DNA from: Gammaproteobacteria bacterium
GTDB taxonomy: Bacteria > Pseudomonadota > Gammaproteobacteria > Steroidobacterales > Woeseiaceae
Direction of reading: 5' to 3'
DNA length: 64,000 nt
Assembly: GCA_024639825.1 (NCBI GenBank)
Contig: JAHEGH010000008.1
Location: forward strand, 19,153 to 83,152
This document shows positions 1 through 9,099 of the stretch, piece by piece. The notes under the pieces are model-generated. The model was not told the DNA's origin and searched no databases. It saw nothing but the letters and a program-made list of their open reading frames with translations. The position numbers and the translations under genes were made by a program. How positions within the stretch are numbered: position 1 is the stretch's first letter; each line of letters begins with the position of its first letter.

Positions 1-33
1 CGCCGCGACAAGCGTGATGAATATCTTGGTCAC
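1..33 (-). CDS. N-terminus of an exported protein (partial, runs off window edge), GTG start, MTKIFITLVAA...
   Basis: Reverse complement of 1-33 reads GTG ACC AAG ATA TTC ATC ACG CTT GTC GCG GCG, directly after the tlpA-like stop; signal-peptide-like start. Confidence 0.4.
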   Translation of the reverse strand, partial: MTKIFITLVAA

Positions 34-34
34 G

Positions 35-532
35 TTACTCTCTCAATAGTGAACGAATCTGATCGAGATACATGTTTTCGTATCCCGGCTTGTATCCATG
101 GTGGACATAGCGAACCGTACCTTCGCGATCAACAATAACCGTTACAGGCATCGCTTCCACGTCGTAAAGTTTACTGACTTCCTTGCGTGCGTCGAACAAC
201 ACTGGAAAGTTGACGCCGAGATCTTCGATCATATCCATGGCACGACCTGAGTCGTCATCGATATTGACACCAAGCAGGTTGAAGCCAACGCGTTGGTAAC
301 GCGAATACAGCGCATCCAGGTGCGGCATCTCCTGCCGGCAAGGGCCGCACCAGGTAGCCCAGAAATTAATCATGACAACATCGCCACGGTACTCGGATAA
401 ACGCAGGTTCTCACCGGTCGAGCTCTTGAGCGCGAAGTCCGGTGCCTGCTGGCCTTCCATGCTGCCCGCTGCGAGGCTGGAGGCGGCAAAAACACCCAAT
501 ACCAGGGCGATCATCAATTTCTTCAGTTTCAT
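35..532 (-). CDS. TlpA-like thioredoxin/redoxin family protein, exported
   Basis: Signal peptide, WATWCGPCRQEMPHL active site, MPVTVIVDREG cis-Pro region. Confidence 0.93.
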   Translation of the reverse strand: MKLKKLMIALVLGVFAASSLAAGSMEGQQAPDFALKSSTGENLRLSEYRGDVVMINFWATWCGPCRQEMPHLDALYSRYQRVGFNLLGVNIDDDSGRAMDMIEDLGVNFPVLFDARKEVSKLYDVEAMPVTVIVDREGTVRYVHHGYKPGYENMYLDQIRSLLRE

Positions 533-705
533 AGGTCCATTCCTTGTGTAACGAGCCCTGCTCCTTCCATTGGAAAAGTGGCCCAGACGGCACCAAGCAA
601 CGATGAATGGTGACAGCCGAGCCCCTTCGGGGCCGTGATTGTGATCACAGTTGTTCAGGTTCCCCTAAACATAATGACGGATGTTCCAATCGGGCACGCT
701 ACACG

Positions 706-725
706 CGTAATCGCTACAGATTACG
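706..725. promoter_or_regulatory. Perfect inverted repeat CGTAATC-N6-GATTACG, operator-like
   Basis: Read directly in the apbE-tlpA intergenic region; a TGTGATCACA palindrome lies at 640-649. Confidence 0.4.
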
Positions 726-849
726 TCAAATTGGTGCGATTCCCAAGATTTTCCCAAGCGCGGATATGCAGGCTAATGATATGCCTATGAGTATGAATTT
801 AAAGTGAATATCCGTCGCCTTTCGGCGACATTGGACGGTATTCTGGCCA

Positions 850-1815
850 CTATTCGAGCGCTTCAGTGTCGGGCTGCATCAAGCCGTCCGAATAAAAAAC
901 CTTGCCCTCGTCATCGATCACGATGCTTTCGTAGTCTGGCAGGCTGCCGATCAACGTCAGACCGAGCTCCACGCCCATGACGAATACCGAGGTCGACAAC
1001 GCGTCCGTAATAACGGCATCAGGGCCGAACACCGTGGCGCTGTGTACGCCATTGGCCGGCTCGCCCGTGCTGGGCCGGATAATATGGTGATAGCGAACGC
1101 CACCTTCCTCGAAATAACGCTCATAATCACCTGAGGTCGAGATCGCCTCATCGGCCAGTGGCACGGATATCGCCACCTCGCCGTCTTTGCGAGGATCGCG
1201 GATGCCAACCATCCACGGGCGGCCGCGACGGTCGCCGAGCAGCCTTGAATCCCCACCCGCCGTCACAATCGCATTCTGGATACCACGGCGCCGCAGGATG
1301 TCGATGCCGCGTTCAACCACATAGCCTTTGGCAATGCCACCGAGGTTGATGCGCACGCCCGGCTCCAGAAAGCGCACGGTACTCGTAACCTGGTCGAGTT
1401 TTACCAGTCGGTAATCGATGTGCTCGCGCTCAGCCTCGACCGTTGCGACGTCGGGGCGCTGCCGGGAGCGAAAATCATAGTGCTGCCCTACGCTGTCATA
1501 CGTGATATCGAAAGCGCCCCGCGTCAGGACCGAGATATCGAGTGAGCGGCGAATCAGTCCAAACAGCTCATCACCAGCCACAACCTCGCCCTGTGCCGCG
1601 TCCCGATTGATTTTTGAGATTTCGCTCTCATCTCTGTATGTACTCATGAGGCGGTCAATTCGGGCAGCCTCCTGAAAAACCTCTTCAAGCGCCAGGCGAC
1701 CGGCTTCGGGGTCGTCGCTCCAGAGGTGAATGCTCACTTCGGTGCCCATCATTGCGCGGGCATCACTGAACCAGTCGGCCAAGGCAGGTGGCGCCGACAG
1801 AATCAGCAGGAGCAT
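850..1815 (-). CDS. apbE: FAD:protein FMN transferase (ApbE family)
   Basis: LGGIAKGYVVERG, TAGGDSRLLG, ISTSGDYERYF, HHIIRPSTG and ALSTSVFVMG motifs; ORF extends to 1890 but the signal peptide starts at Met 1815. Confidence 0.93.
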   Translation of the reverse strand: MLLLILSAPPALADWFSDARAMMGTEVSIHLWSDDPEAGRLALEEVFQEAARIDRLMSTYRDESEISKINRDAAQGEVVAGDELFGLIRRSLDISVLTRGAFDITYDSVGQHYDFRSRQRPDVATVEAEREHIDYRLVKLDQVTSTVRFLEPGVRINLGGIAKGYVVERGIDILRRRGIQNAIVTAGGDSRLLGDRRGRPWMVGIRDPRKDGEVAISVPLADEAISTSGDYERYFEEGGVRYHHIIRPSTGEPANGVHSATVFGPDAVITDALSTSVFVMGVELGLTLIGSLPDYESIVIDDEGKVFYSDGLMQPDTEALE

Positions 1816-1880
1816 TGCTAGTTTTGGTCCAAGCGCGGGGTTATGCTTGGTAAAACAACGGTTAAGCAAGGAGCGGTACA

Positions 1881-2471
1881 GTGACTTCATTCCTGATTTT
1901 CTTAGGGCTAATTGCCGCTATTGTGTTCTGGGCGATTGGTATTTACAACCGACTGGTCAACGAACGCAACAGGGTCAGAAACGGATTCGCGCAGATCGAC
2001 GTTCAGCTCACCCGGCGTCATGACCTCATCCCGAACCTGGTCGAAGCCGTCAAGGGCTACATGAAACATGAGCGCGAGACGCTCGAAGCCGTTGTCGAGG
2101 CGCGCAATACGGCCGTATCGGCACTGGACGCGGCCAAGGCGGACCCAGCCAACGCCGCGGCAATCCAGAAACTGGGTGGGGCCGAGGGCGCGCTCGGCAG
2201 TGTTCTCGGACGCCTGTTCGCTCTGTCCGAGGCGTATCCTGATCTCAAGGCTAATCAGAACATGATGCAGCTTCAGGAAGAACTCGCCACCACCGAGAAC
2301 AAGGTCGCATTCTCACGACAGGCGTTTAACGACGCCGTAATGGGTTACAACAACACGGCTGAAAACTTCCCTAATAACGTCATCGCCAACACATTTGGTT
2401 TCGAACTCGCAAGTTTCCTCGAAATTGAATCGGAAGAAATGCGGGAAGCGCCGGAAGTCTCGTTCACCTGA
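1881..2471 (+). CDS. LemA family protein (GTG start)
   Basis: N-terminal TM then YNRLVNERNRVRNGFAQIDVQLTRRHDLIPNLVEAVKGYMKHE, typical LemA. Confidence 0.95.
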   Translation: MTSFLIFLGLIAAIVFWAIGIYNRLVNERNRVRNGFAQIDVQLTRRHDLIPNLVEAVKGYMKHERETLEAVVEARNTAVSALDAAKADPANAAAIQKLGGAEGALGSVLGRLFALSEAYPDLKANQNMMQLQEELATTENKVAFSRQAFNDAVMGYNNTAENFPNNVIANTFGFELASFLEIESEEMREAPEVSFT

Positions 2472-2494
2472 TTTTCACCTCTTCAGCCTGAATC

Positions 2495-4447
2495 GTGAAT
2501 TTTTTCGCCGCGCAGGACCAGGCACGCAAGGCGTCGCGACGCCTGGTCCTCGCTTATATTGCAGCCACTGTCCTGATCGTTGCCGGCGTCACCGCTATCG
2601 TCGGATTCGCACTGTTGATTATTGGCAATACCGGCTATGACTACACGCCGGGCGGCTTCATTGGTGCGAATGCCGGCATGCTGGTCGGCACCGCCGTGCT
2701 GACCACGCTTTTCATTCTCGGCGCCAGCCTGTTCAAGACGTCTGTGCTGTCGTCGGGTGGCGGCGCTGTCGCCACCCAGATGGGTGGCACGCTAGTGCCC
2801 GCAGACGTCCGCGATCCATTGCGCCGACGACTTCGCAACGTTGTTGAGGAAATGGCGATCGCCTCGGGCGTTCCCGTACCCGAGATCTATGTGCTCGAAG
2901 AGGAAAGCAGCATCAATGCGTTTGCGGCCGGATTCACGCCCAGCGACGCGGCCGTTGCCGTGACGCGCGGCACGCTGGAACTGCTCGACCGCAATGAATT
3001 GCAGGGCGTGATCGCACACGAATTCAGCCATATTCTTAACGGTGACATGCGCCTGAATATCCGCCTGATGGGCGTCCTGTTCGGCATCATGGTGTTGTCC
3101 CTGATTGGACGCCTGATCGTGCGCGGCGGCTATCATGCAAGCATTATTTCCAGTCGCCGCGACCGCGGCGCACCGGTCGTGCTCATTGTAGGACTCGGTC
3201 TTGCCATACTTGGCGGTATCGGGATGTTCTTCGCACGCGTCATCAAGGCAGGCGTCTCGAGGCAGCGTGAATTCCTCGCAGACGCCTCCGCCGTTCAGTT
3301 CACGCGCCAAAGTGAGGGCATTGCCAACGCGCTCAAGAAGATTGGCGGGTACAGCCAGGGTTCGCTGATTCAGGCAGCGGACCCCGAAGAAGTCAGCCAC
3401 ATGCTGTTTGGCTCGGGTTCGAAATTCGCCGGCATCTTCGCTACGCACCCACCGCTTATCGACAGGATCCGGGCTCTGGACCCAAGCTTCAAGGAATCCG
3501 ACTTTCCGCGCGTGGATCCACGCCAGCACTGGTCGATGGCAGGCGACGGTGGGGAGACCGCATCGGCATTCGCGGGTGACGTTACCACCGCACTTGCCAG
3601 CGGCGGCGCCCAGGTACTCGCTGAGTCAATCGCCGAGACAGTCGGCCAGCCCGAAAACGAGCATGTCGAGTATGCGCAGCACCTGCGGCAATCGACTCCC
3701 GGGTCTTTGTATGAGGCGGCACATTCTTCTGAGTTTGCCTACCTGCTTACTATCGCACTCATTCTCGACCGCTCAGGACGCATAGTCGAGCGACAGCTCG
3801 CACTGGCGAAAGAGCAGCTCGGTACCGAACGGGCCAGGCTTCTGCGTCGGTACTACGATGAACTTGCGGCTACGGGACCGGAATACCGCCTGCCATTACT
3901 CGAGATCGCTTTCCCTGCGCTCAAGCTGCGACCGGCACAGGAGTTGAGTTACCTGGTGTCGCTCACAACGCGCATGATCGAAATCGACGGCGAGATCGAC
4001 CTTTACGAATATTGTTTCTACCGCATTTTAATGAGCAACCTTGGCAAGGCGGTGGACCCGTCCGGACGACGTCGCGCGCTGCGCTCGAAACGCCGTGACC
4101 TGCAGGCCTCGACTATCGGACTGCTGCGCGTCCTCGCCGACTACGGCCACGATAACGAAAACGAACGAGAGGCAGCGTTTGCCACGGGTATCGAAACCCT
4201 GGGCCCCTGGGCTCAGGACTACGGCTACGAGTCTGACCGCAAATTCACAGTCGCGGTTCTCGACCACGGCCTTGATGTACTGCTCGGGCTCAACAGTAAA
4301 GGCAAGGAGTCTCTGCTTCGGGCGATCAGTGCCACAGCGGGTCACGACGGCAAACTTACTGTCACCGAAGCGGAGTTGATTCGGGCTGTTTGTGCCACGC
4401 TCGACTATCCCCTGCCGCCCATCCTGGTGCACAGATCTCATTCATAA
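2495..4447 (+). CDS. M48 family membrane metalloprotease (HtpX/Ste24-like) with long C-terminal region
   Basis: VIAHEFSHILNGD zinc motif, REFLADASAVQFTR, multiple TMs; follows lemA. Confidence 0.93.
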   Translation: MNFFAAQDQARKASRRLVLAYIAATVLIVAGVTAIVGFALLIIGNTGYDYTPGGFIGANAGMLVGTAVLTTLFILGASLFKTSVLSSGGGAVATQMGGTLVPADVRDPLRRRLRNVVEEMAIASGVPVPEIYVLEEESSINAFAAGFTPSDAAVAVTRGTLELLDRNELQGVIAHEFSHILNGDMRLNIRLMGVLFGIMVLSLIGRLIVRGGYHASIISSRRDRGAPVVLIVGLGLAILGGIGMFFARVIKAGVSRQREFLADASAVQFTRQSEGIANALKKIGGYSQGSLIQAADPEEVSHMLFGSGSKFAGIFATHPPLIDRIRALDPSFKESDFPRVDPRQHWSMAGDGGETASAFAGDVTTALASGGAQVLAESIAETVGQPENEHVEYAQHLRQSTPGSLYEAAHSSEFAYLLTIALILDRSGRIVERQLALAKEQLGTERARLLRRYYDELAATGPEYRLPLLEIAFPALKLRPAQELSYLVSLTTRMIEIDGEIDLYEYCFYRILMSNLGKAVDPSGRRRALRSKRRDLQASTIGLLRVLADYGHDNENEREAAFATGIETLGPWAQDYGYESDRKFTVAVLDHGLDVLLGLNSKGKESLLRAISATAGHDGKLTVTEAELIRAVCATLDYPLPPILVHRSHS

Positions 4448-4492
4448 ATAGCGTCGCCTTTTGTCGTATTATCGAACTCCAGAGCGATTCAT

Positions 4493-5326
4493 TTGTCGGA
4501 CACCACCATGAACACCACACGTACCCTGGCCATCGTGACCATACTGGCCCTCTTTACTTCATCATTTGCAGACGCCGCCACGCGCGAGGAAAAACGCGTT
4601 GCTGATGCATCTGACGTTCTCGACCAGTTATCTCGGATCCCGGAAAAGGCCATTCCGCCCAACCTCCTGTCGCGGGCTTACGCAGTTGTGGTTGTCCCGA
4701 ACGTTGTGCGAGCCGCATTTGGACTGGGATTGCGCCGCGGCAAAGGCGTCATCGTCGTCCGGCAGGACGACAACTCCTGGAGCAACCCGGCGTTCGTTAC
4801 GCTGACTGGCGGCAGTGTCGGCTGGCAGGCCGGGGCCGATTCAACCGATGTCATCCTGGTCTTCAAGACGCGCAAGGGCGTCGATGGAATAGCCAATGGC
4901 AAGCTTACGCTGGGCGCGAATGCATCAGTGGCAGCCGGTCCGGTCGGACGACACACGAGTGCCTCAACGGACATCGAATTCCAGGCAGAGGTCTACTCAT
5001 ACTCACGCAGCCGCGGCTTGTTTGCGGGCGTTGCTCTTGAGGGCGCAGGCCTGACGATGGATCGCAAGGCGAACGCCGCATTCTATGGTTCGACCAGCAT
5101 GACGCCGGAGAAAATTTTTGTGAGTTCGCCGAACATTGCGCCCGATATCGCGAATACGTTTATCCAGATTTTGACCGCACAAACCCTGCGGCTTCCAACC
5201 TCACCTGGTATGAAGGCCGGCGCCGAACAGTCTGGTACTGTAGAAACTGAAGCCGACGTCCGTACTTTTGGCCTGCCTGAGCCCGGCGAGGCGGACGACG
5301 AAACCGCGTACGACCCTAACTACTGA
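4493..5326 (+). CDS. SYLF/YSC84 lipid-binding domain protein, exported
   Basis: Signal peptide; AYAVVVVPNVVRAAFGLGLRRGKGVIVVRQ...WSNPAFVTLTGGSVGWQAGADSTDVILVFKT. Confidence 0.9.
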   Translation: MSDTTMNTTRTLAIVTILALFTSSFADAATREEKRVADASDVLDQLSRIPEKAIPPNLLSRAYAVVVVPNVVRAAFGLGLRRGKGVIVVRQDDNSWSNPAFVTLTGGSVGWQAGADSTDVILVFKTRKGVDGIANGKLTLGANASVAAGPVGRHTSASTDIEFQAEVYSYSRSRGLFAGVALEGAGLTMDRKANAAFYGSTSMTPEKIFVSSPNIAPDIANTFIQILTAQTLRLPTSPGMKAGAEQSGTVETEADVRTFGLPEPGEADDETAYDPNY

Positions 5327-5343
5327 GACTGGCGGAATCACGT

Positions 5344-6417
5344 TTGGAAGAATTGATCAGCAAGGTCCAGCAGCTCGCAGAACTGATTGGGCCCAATCCT
5401 TACCTGCAGGCCGCGATAATCGCGGCCGCTTTTATCCTGGCCGGCAAGGTCGCTGACTGGATCATGTCCGGCATCATCGGACGTATGGCACAGAGATCCA
5501 CTAACGACTTCGATGACGGCCTCGTCGAACTCGTCCACCGCCCCGTCTTCATGTCGTTTGTTCTCCTCGGCCTGGGTCTTGCAACCCTGCGGGTAGGCAT
5601 GCCGGCCGCGCCAGAGTTTCTGACACTCGGCCTCCTCAAAACAATCGCGATCATAATCTGGTTCGGAACGCTGGCAGGCTTTGTCAATCTGATTGTCCAG
5701 TCGGCCCGGAAGTCATCTCAAAGCAAACTCGTACAGAGTGGCATGCTTTCGCTTCTGCACAATATGGCGAAGGTCGTGCTCGCCGCGATGTCCATATATT
5801 TTGTTTTCCTTGCGTGGAACATCAATGTCACAGCCTGGCTCGCCTCCGCAGGTATCGTCGGTCTCGCCCTGAGTTTCGCGGCCAAGGACACCCTGTCGAA
5901 TCTGTTCGCCGGGGTCTCAATCGTGATCGATGCGCCGTACAAGACGGGCGACTATATTATTCTTGATTCCGGCGAGCGTGGGATCGTGACGGATATCGGC
6001 TTACGCAGCACCCGCATCCTCACACGTGATGACGTCGAGATCACAGTGCCAAATGGCATAATCGGTAACAGCACAATTACCAATGAAGCGGGCGGCCCCC
6101 CGGCGCAGCACAGGATCCGAATCGGTGTCGGTGTTGCTTACGGCAGCGACCTCGATCACGTCATCGAAACACTGCAGAAGGTCGCGGAAGAGAACGCGAA
6201 CATACTCTCGAATCCCGAGCCACGAGTACGCTTCAGACTGTTCGGCGACTCGAGCCTGAACTTCGAGTTGTTAGGATGGATTGCAGACCCCGCCGACGGC
6301 GGTCGGGTCAGACACGAACTGAACTGCGCGGTCTACAGGGCATTTAACCAAGAGGGAATCCAGATTCCGTTTCCACAGCGCGACCTGCATGTGCGAACCA
6401 TGCCTGCGAGCGGCTAG
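5344..6417 (+). CDS. MscS family mechanosensitive ion channel
   Basis: WLASAGIVGLALSFAAKDTLSNLFAGVSIVIDAPYKTGDYI...TVPNGIIGNSTITN. Confidence 0.93.
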   Translation: MEELISKVQQLAELIGPNPYLQAAIIAAAFILAGKVADWIMSGIIGRMAQRSTNDFDDGLVELVHRPVFMSFVLLGLGLATLRVGMPAAPEFLTLGLLKTIAIIIWFGTLAGFVNLIVQSARKSSQSKLVQSGMLSLLHNMAKVVLAAMSIYFVFLAWNINVTAWLASAGIVGLALSFAAKDTLSNLFAGVSIVIDAPYKTGDYIILDSGERGIVTDIGLRSTRILTRDDVEITVPNGIIGNSTITNEAGGPPAQHRIRIGVGVAYGSDLDHVIETLQKVAEENANILSNPEPRVRFRLFGDSSLNFELLGWIADPADGGRVRHELNCAVYRAFNQEGIQIPFPQRDLHVRTMPASG

Positions 6418-7025
6418 CCCTGCTGATCTTCGTCGTTGCGGCGACGCAGTTCTTCGCGAATAGACTCCAGGTCATCGGTCGTTTCTTCCTCGGGTACCTG
6501 CTCGGCACTGGGCGCATTTCCACCGTCGGTCGGCAACACGGCGTCACCATAGGCAGAACCGGCTTCGTCCTGGACAGCGGCCTCGGGAATGACGGCCAGC
6601 GGCAGATTTCCTTCAGGCAAGACATCTGACTCGTTGCCGTCGTCTGTCGGAGGTAACACGCCAAACTGCGCCAGGTATTCGGCTTCCTTGCGCAGTCGTT
6701 CTGCTTCTAGCGAACGACGCCGCGCTTCTGCAGCTGCCTGCTGCGTACGTCGCAGCGCTGCGCGCTTGCGTTCGGACCGGGCCTCGAGTTCCGCGCGACG
6801 AGTTTCTTCTTCCTTCGCCTGAATTCGCTGCACAGCGGCCCGTGCGTTGATGCATTCCTGATCGTAGCGCGATTCCTGACGGTTCTGCTGGCAACGGACC
6901 ATCGCTGCCTCAAGCAGCATGGGATTATCGATGAACTCGGTGGTCGTACGCGCGGGCGGCTCACTCGGAGTACAGCCGGCCAGCAGTCCGATCCCGATCA
7001 ATAGCGCTGTCTTGTGCCTCGTCAT
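6414..7025 (-). CDS. EexN-like lipoprotein with charged coiled-coil extension
   Basis: Lipobox GLLAGC; TTEFIDNPMLLEAAMVRCQQN...DQECINARAAVQR resembles EexN entry-exclusion lipoproteins; then E/R/A-rich helix. Confidence 0.65.
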   Translation of the reverse strand: MTRHKTALLIGIGLLAGCTPSEPPARTTTEFIDNPMLLEAAMVRCQQNRQESRYDQECINARAAVQRIQAKEEETRRAELEARSERKRAALRRTQQAAAEARRRSLEAERLRKEAEYLAQFGVLPPTDDGNESDVLPEGNLPLAVIPEAAVQDEAGSAYGDAVLPTDGGNAPSAEQVPEEETTDDLESIREELRRRNDEDQQG

Positions 7026-7197
7026 AGTGGTTGGTCTTGTCCGAAAAGTTGATTAAATGGTAGAAAATTCAGCACGCTGTGGTCCAGATGGTAGCAATAA
7101 TATCAAATTCACCTTAAGGGCAGGGTTCGCAGTTTTGGCATGTGGCGGGGGGTATTCGAGTTATAGTGCCCTCTGCAGACGAGGTGGGTAGAAAAGA

Positions 7198-9099
7198 TTG
7201 TCAGGCTCAAACCAGTTTTCTCTGTTAGGCCAGCGGCGCTTTGCGCCGTTTTTTGGGACCCAGTTTCTCGGCGCCCTTAACGATAATATCTTCCGCAACG
7301 GTCTGGTCATCCTGATCACTTTCCAGGGTGTCGTCGTCGCGGGTATGGATCACACCCAACTCGCTAACGTCGCCGCCGGCCTGTTCATCCTTCCGTTCTT
7401 CCTGTTCTCGGCAACCGCGGGCCAACTCGCTGACAAGTACGAAAAGTCCCTGCTGATCCGTCGGGTCAAGATGCTCGAGATCGTGCTGATGGTACTGGCC
7501 GCTACCGCCCTGTTTACCGACAGCTATGCGCTGCTCTTGTTCGTGCTCTTTCTTATGGGCTGCCAGTCGACAATGTTCGGCCCGGTCAAATACGCCTACC
7601 TGCCACAGCAACTGGCCGACGACGAACTCGTAGGCGGCAACGCACTCGTCGAATCGGGCACCTATGTCGCGATTATCATTGGTCTGATCATCGGCGGCAT
7701 CGTCGTTGGCGACGAAATTTCCGGTGGGCTGGGCTTTGACAAACAGGCGATCCTGGGTATTTGCCTGGTCTTTGTCGCTGTCATGGGTTACCTGACCAGT
7801 CGCGAAGTCCCGAAGACCCGAGCGGTCGACCCGGGTTTGAAGGTCAGCTGGAACGCCTGGAAGGAAACCTGGCACATCGTCCGGTTTGCGCGCGAAGAAC
7901 GCAGTGTATTTCTGTCCATACTCGGTATTTCATGGTTTTGGTTTTTTGGCTCAGCCATGACCATCCAGATTCCAGCCTATACGCTGGACCTCCTGAACGG
8001 CAGTGAGTCGATTACCACATTATTGCTCGCTGCGTTCGCTGTCGGCGTTGGCATCGGGTCGTTGTTATGCGAGCGCATGTCGGGACACCGCATAGAGCTG
8101 GGCCTCGTACCTTTTGGCTCGATCGGTCTTAGCCTGTTCGCGATGGACCTGTATTTTGCACAAGCAGAGGCAATCACGACCCCGGCACACTCCATCGCAG
8201 AGTTTCTGTCCCGGCCAGGCAGCTGGCGAATCTGGATCGACCTCGCCTTGATCGGCGCATTCGGTGGCTTCTACAGCGTACCGCTCTACGCACTGATCCA
8301 GAAACGCTCGAAGCGCCAGCACCTGTCAAGAATCATCGCGGCCAACAACATCATCAACTCATTCCTGATGGTTTGCGCCTCCATCATGTCGATGATACTG
8401 CTGAAATTAGGCGTTTCGATTCCCGAGTTGTTCCTGATCATCGCTGTACTCAACGCTATCGTCGCCGTGTACATTTTCTCGCTGCTGCCAGAGTTCCTGA
8501 TGCGCTTCCTCGCATGGATCGTGATTAGCGTCGTTTATCGCATTCGGCCAAGTGGCCTCGACAACATTCCGGTGAAGGGACCCGCTATCGTTGTCTGCAA
8601 TCATGTCAGCTACATCGACCCGATTATTCTTGCCGGGTCCGTGCGGCGACCGATGCGCTTTGTCATGTGGTACAAGATTTTCCAGATTCCCGTCCTCAAC
8701 TTCATTTTCAGAAACATGAAAGCAATTCCCATCGCGGGAGCACGCGAGGACAAGGCAATCATGGACGACGCGTTTGAGAAAGTGGATGCCGAACTCGCCG
8801 CCGGCAACGTGGTTTGTATCTTCCCGGAAGGCGCGATCACGCATGATGGAGAGATTGCGCGGTTTCGACCGGGCATCGAGAAAATCATCAGGCGACGCCC
8901 TGTCCCGGTCGTGCCCGCTTCATTGGGCAGGTTATGGGGGAGCTGGTTCAGTCGCCGAAGTGACGGTGGTCTGCGAAAAATCCCGGGGCGCCTGTTCGCT
9001 CGTGTCACGGTGACCTTTGGGGAGCCGGTGCCACCCTCTGAAGTAACAGCTGCCAGGCTGGAACTTCTGGTACGCACACTGCGCGGCGACGAACGCTAG
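7198..9099 (+). CDS. MFS (LplT-like) transporter fused to 1-acyl-glycerol-3-phosphate acyltransferase (PlsC) domain
   Basis: TTG start; MFS N-terminal half (FGTQFLGALNDNIFRNGLVILI), C-terminal NHVSYIDP and FPEGAIT acyltransferase motifs. Confidence 0.9.
   Translation: MSGSNQFSLLGQRRFAPFFGTQFLGALNDNIFRNGLVILITFQGVVVAGMDHTQLANVAAGLFILPFFLFSATAGQLADKYEKSLLIRRVKMLEIVLMVLAATALFTDSYALLLFVLFLMGCQSTMFGPVKYAYLPQQLADDELVGGNALVESGTYVAIIIGLIIGGIVVGDEISGGLGFDKQAILGICLVFVAVMGYLTSREVPKTRAVDPGLKVSWNAWKETWHIVRFAREERSVFLSILGISWFWFFGSAMTIQIPAYTLDLLNGSESITTLLLAAFAVGVGIGSLLCERMSGHRIELGLVPFGSIGLSLFAMDLYFAQAEAITTPAHSIAEFLSRPGSWRIWIDLALIGAFGGFYSVPLYALIQKRSKRQHLSRIIAANNIINSFLMVCASIMSMILLKLGVSIPELFLIIAVLNAIVAVYIFSLLPEFLMRFLAWIVISVVYRIRPSGLDNIPVKGPAIVVCNHVSYIDPIILAGSVRRPMRFVMWYKIFQIPVLNFIFRNMKAIPIAGAREDKAIMDDAFEKVDAELAAGNVVCIFPEGAITHDGEIARFRPGIEKIIRRRPVPVVPASLGRLWGSWFSRRSDGGLRKIPGRLFARVTVTFGEPVPPSEVTAARLELLVRTLRGDER

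Noticed and set aside
2792-3529. 245 aa minus-strand ORF inside the M48 protease gene
   Set aside because: Antisense shadow ORF; the opposite strand has intact HEFSH protease motifs.
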